A program made the position numbers and the translations under genes. Under the pieces are notes generated by a model. The model worked only from the letters and a program-made list of their open reading frames with translations. It had not been told where the DNA came from and did not search any database. From CAYGWP01 sp964353455 (GTDB lineage: Bacteria > Planctomycetota > Phycisphaerae > FEN-1346), in NCBI GenBank assembly GCA_964353455.1, contig CAYGWP010000340.1, positions 1 to 14,335 on the forward strand: DNA of 14,335 bases, given 5' to 3'. The number at the start of each line of letters is the position of its first letter. Position 1 is the stretch's first letter. Below are positions 13,097-14,335 of the stretch, piece after piece.

Positions 13097-14329
13097 ATGT
13101 CCAGCTTGAGTATAGCACCTTATTTCCCGTTTGCACGAGTGAAGATCATGAGCCAGAGCGTTCACATGGAATGCCAGACGCCCGGGACGGTTATCCGCCT
13201 CGAACCCGACCGGCGATGCCGACCGCGCTGTCACGCCTGCGGCCGGCCCGGCACGGTCCATACCGCGGGCCTTCACCGAATGCTTCGCGACCTGAACGTC
13301 GGATCGGCCCAGACCTTTCTCCAGGTGCAGTATCGGCGGGTCTGGTGTGCGGCCTGCGGCAAGGCCAAGGTCGAGCAACTCTCCTTCGCCGACCCCAGCC
13401 GCCGGGTGACCCATCGGCTGGCGCGGTGCATCTACGGCCTGTGCCGCGTCATGACGATCCACGACGTGGCCGAACATCTGGACCTGGACCCCAAGACCGT
13501 CAAGGACATCGACAAGCACTTCCTCGAGCAGGACTTCGGCCCCACCGACTACGAGGGCCTGCGCATCCTGGCCATTGACGAGATCGGCCTGACGCACGGA
13601 CAGGACGGCTACATGACCGTCGTCCTGGATTACCTGACCGGGCGGGTCGTCTGGATGGGCCGAGGCCGCAAGGCCGAGACGCTGGACGCCTTCTTCGCCG
13701 GCATGACCGAGACGCAAAGGCAGGGCATTGAGGCCGTGGCCCTGGACATGTGGGAGGCATTCATCAAGTCGGTGCAGACACATTGCCCGCACGCCAAGAT
13801 CGTCTTCGACCTGTTCCACCTGGTCAAAGGTTACGGCCAGGTCATCGACGAGGTCCGACGCCAGGAATACAAGAAGGCCCGCCCGGACCAGCGGACGTTC
13901 ATCAAGGGGAGCCGCTACCTGCTTCTGTCGAATCGCGACAACCTGCGGCCCGACCAGCAGACACGGCTCGATGACCTGCTGGCCGTCAACGAGCGGCTCA
14001 GCGCCGTCTACATCCTCAAGGACCAGCTCAAGGCCCTCTATCACTACCGCGATCGCGCGGACGCCAAGGCGGCGCTCGATCAGTGGTGCGACCTGGCCGA
14101 ACAGGTCGCCCACCCGCTGATGAGGCGATTCATCCGGCGACTGAAGTTCTTCGAGTACGGGATCCTGAATCATTGCGACTACCCCATCGGCACCAGCCGC
14201 CTCGAAGGCGTCAACAACAAGATCAAAGTCATCAAACGCAAAGCCTACGGCTTCCACGATCCTGACTACTTCGCCCTCAAGGTCAAACAGGCCTTGCCGG
14301 GCTTTCACGTCACCACGAAAACGGGATGA
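13097..14329 (+). CDS. ISL3 family transposase
   Basis: 410 residues from ATG 13097, preceded by AAAGGAG (13083-13089) at 7 nt. An N-terminal zinc-finger has C45-x2-C48 and C84-x2-C87 (RCHACGR, WCAACGK). A helix-turn-helix follows at about 120-140 (IHDVAEHLDLDPKTVKDIDK). The DDE triad can be placed at D161 (LAIDEIGL), D217 (VALDMWEAF) and E370 (GTSRLEGVNNKIK). The VFDLFHLVK and KRKAYGF motifs are typical of ISL3. All key residues are present and the frame is intact, so it may be active. The right terminal repeat covers the last residues (VTTKTG) and the stop codon. Confidence 0.95.
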   Translation: MSSLSIAPYFPFARVKIMSQSVHMECQTPGTVIRLEPDRRCRPRCHACGRPGTVHTAGLHRMLRDLNVGSAQTFLQVQYRRVWCAACGKAKVEQLSFADPSRRVTHRLARCIYGLCRVMTIHDVAEHLDLDPKTVKDIDKHFLEQDFGPTDYEGLRILAIDEIGLTHGQDGYMTVVLDYLTGRVVWMGRGRKAETLDAFFAGMTETQRQGIEAVALDMWEAFIKSVQTHCPHAKIVFDLFHLVKGYGQVIDEVRRQEYKKARPDQRTFIKGSRYLLLSNRDNLRPDQQTRLDDLLAVNERLSAVYILKDQLKALYHYRDRADAKAALDQWCDLAEQVAHPLMRRFIRRLKFFEYGILNHCDYPIGTSRLEGVNNKIKVIKRKAYGFHDPDYFALKVKQALPGFHVTTKTG

Positions 14330-14334
14330 GAACC
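14307..14334 (-). repeat. Right terminal inverted repeat of the ISL3-type element
   Basis: It overlaps the last eight codons of the transposase including the stop, and pairs with 12981-13008. The true end could lie a base or more beyond the window. Confidence 0.65.
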
Positions 14335-14335
14335 C

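Larger units (their letters stand above)
12981..14334 (+). mobile_element. ISL3-type insertion sequence, about 1354 bp, apparently near complete
   Basis: The ends 12981-13008 (GGCTCTCCTCCC...) and 14307-14334 (reverse complement GGTTCTCATCCC...) match at 20 of 28 positions, with blocks TCTC, TCCC and CGTGGTGA identical. They enclose one intact transposase gene. Both the length and the GG-starting ends fit ISL3. Eight bases before the left end read CTCTTTGT; ISL3 makes 8-bp target duplications, and the only base visible beyond the right end is C, which agrees but is weak. The right end lies at the window edge, so the exact boundary is not certain. Confidence 0.75.

Noticed and set aside
13031..14308. 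A 425-codon minus-strand frame opposite the transposase
   Set aside because: It mirrors the transposase codons and shows no family motif; the plus strand has the intact DDE transposase with a ribosome site.

Overview
The window is GC-rich (roughly two thirds G+C by eye) and looks like chromosomal DNA of a planctomycete, probably of the Phycisphaerae type. This is inferred from a pilin-like secreted protein with an H-x10-DG motif, a CxPSR sulfatase of a subtype common in that phylum, a large secreted multidomain protein, and many small palindromic repeats. No rRNA, tRNA or CRISPR array was seen.

Layout, left to right. (1) 2-1372 (+): 3' part of a DacB/PBP4-type D-Ala-D-Ala carboxypeptidase, cut by the window edge. 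(2) 1403-2398 (-): pilin-like membrane-anchored protein, convergent with dacB and separated from it by a perfect 9-bp hairpin. (3) 2514-4106 (-): sulfatase with an unusual in-frame palindromic insertion. (4) 4286-4927 (+): metallo-beta-lactamase-fold protein with an altered metal motif, divergent from the sulfatase across a short two-promoter region. (5) 4930-5063: dense cluster of AAACGGC/GCCGTTT inverted repeats. (6) 5117-7479 (+): two overlapping CNNM/CorC-type membrane transporters. (7) 7562-10285 (+): large secreted protein with a barrel-like middle and a CBM9/DOMON-like C-terminus, with its own promoter. (8) 10337-11131 (+): fumarylacetoacetate-hydrolase family enzyme. (9) 11216-12850 (+): L-aspartate oxidase NadB, with a well-formed promoter holding a 12-bp palindrome between -35 and -10. 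(10) 12981-14334: an ISL3-type insertion sequence, apparently near complete, lying against a small GCAGAGG-type repeat.

The genes do not form one pathway. They are cell-wall, ion-transport, secreted carbohydrate-related and NAD-biosynthesis housekeeping genes. Only the two CNNM genes are clearly an operon; the secreted-protein and FAH genes may be co-transcribed. Four promoters follow the same grammar, TTGnnn-17-TAnnnT. Two genes (sulfatase, first CNNM) have a -10 box exactly 7 nt before ATG and no Shine-Dalgarno, which suggests leaderless mRNAs; most others have good Shine-Dalgarno sites.

The most interesting content is the population of small palindromic repeats: one sits in frame inside the sulfatase and encodes about 40 extra residues, two abut stop codons after a shared TGTAGG, and one is a shuffled inverted-repeat cluster. 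I see no convincing defence or otherwise wholly novel multi-gene system.
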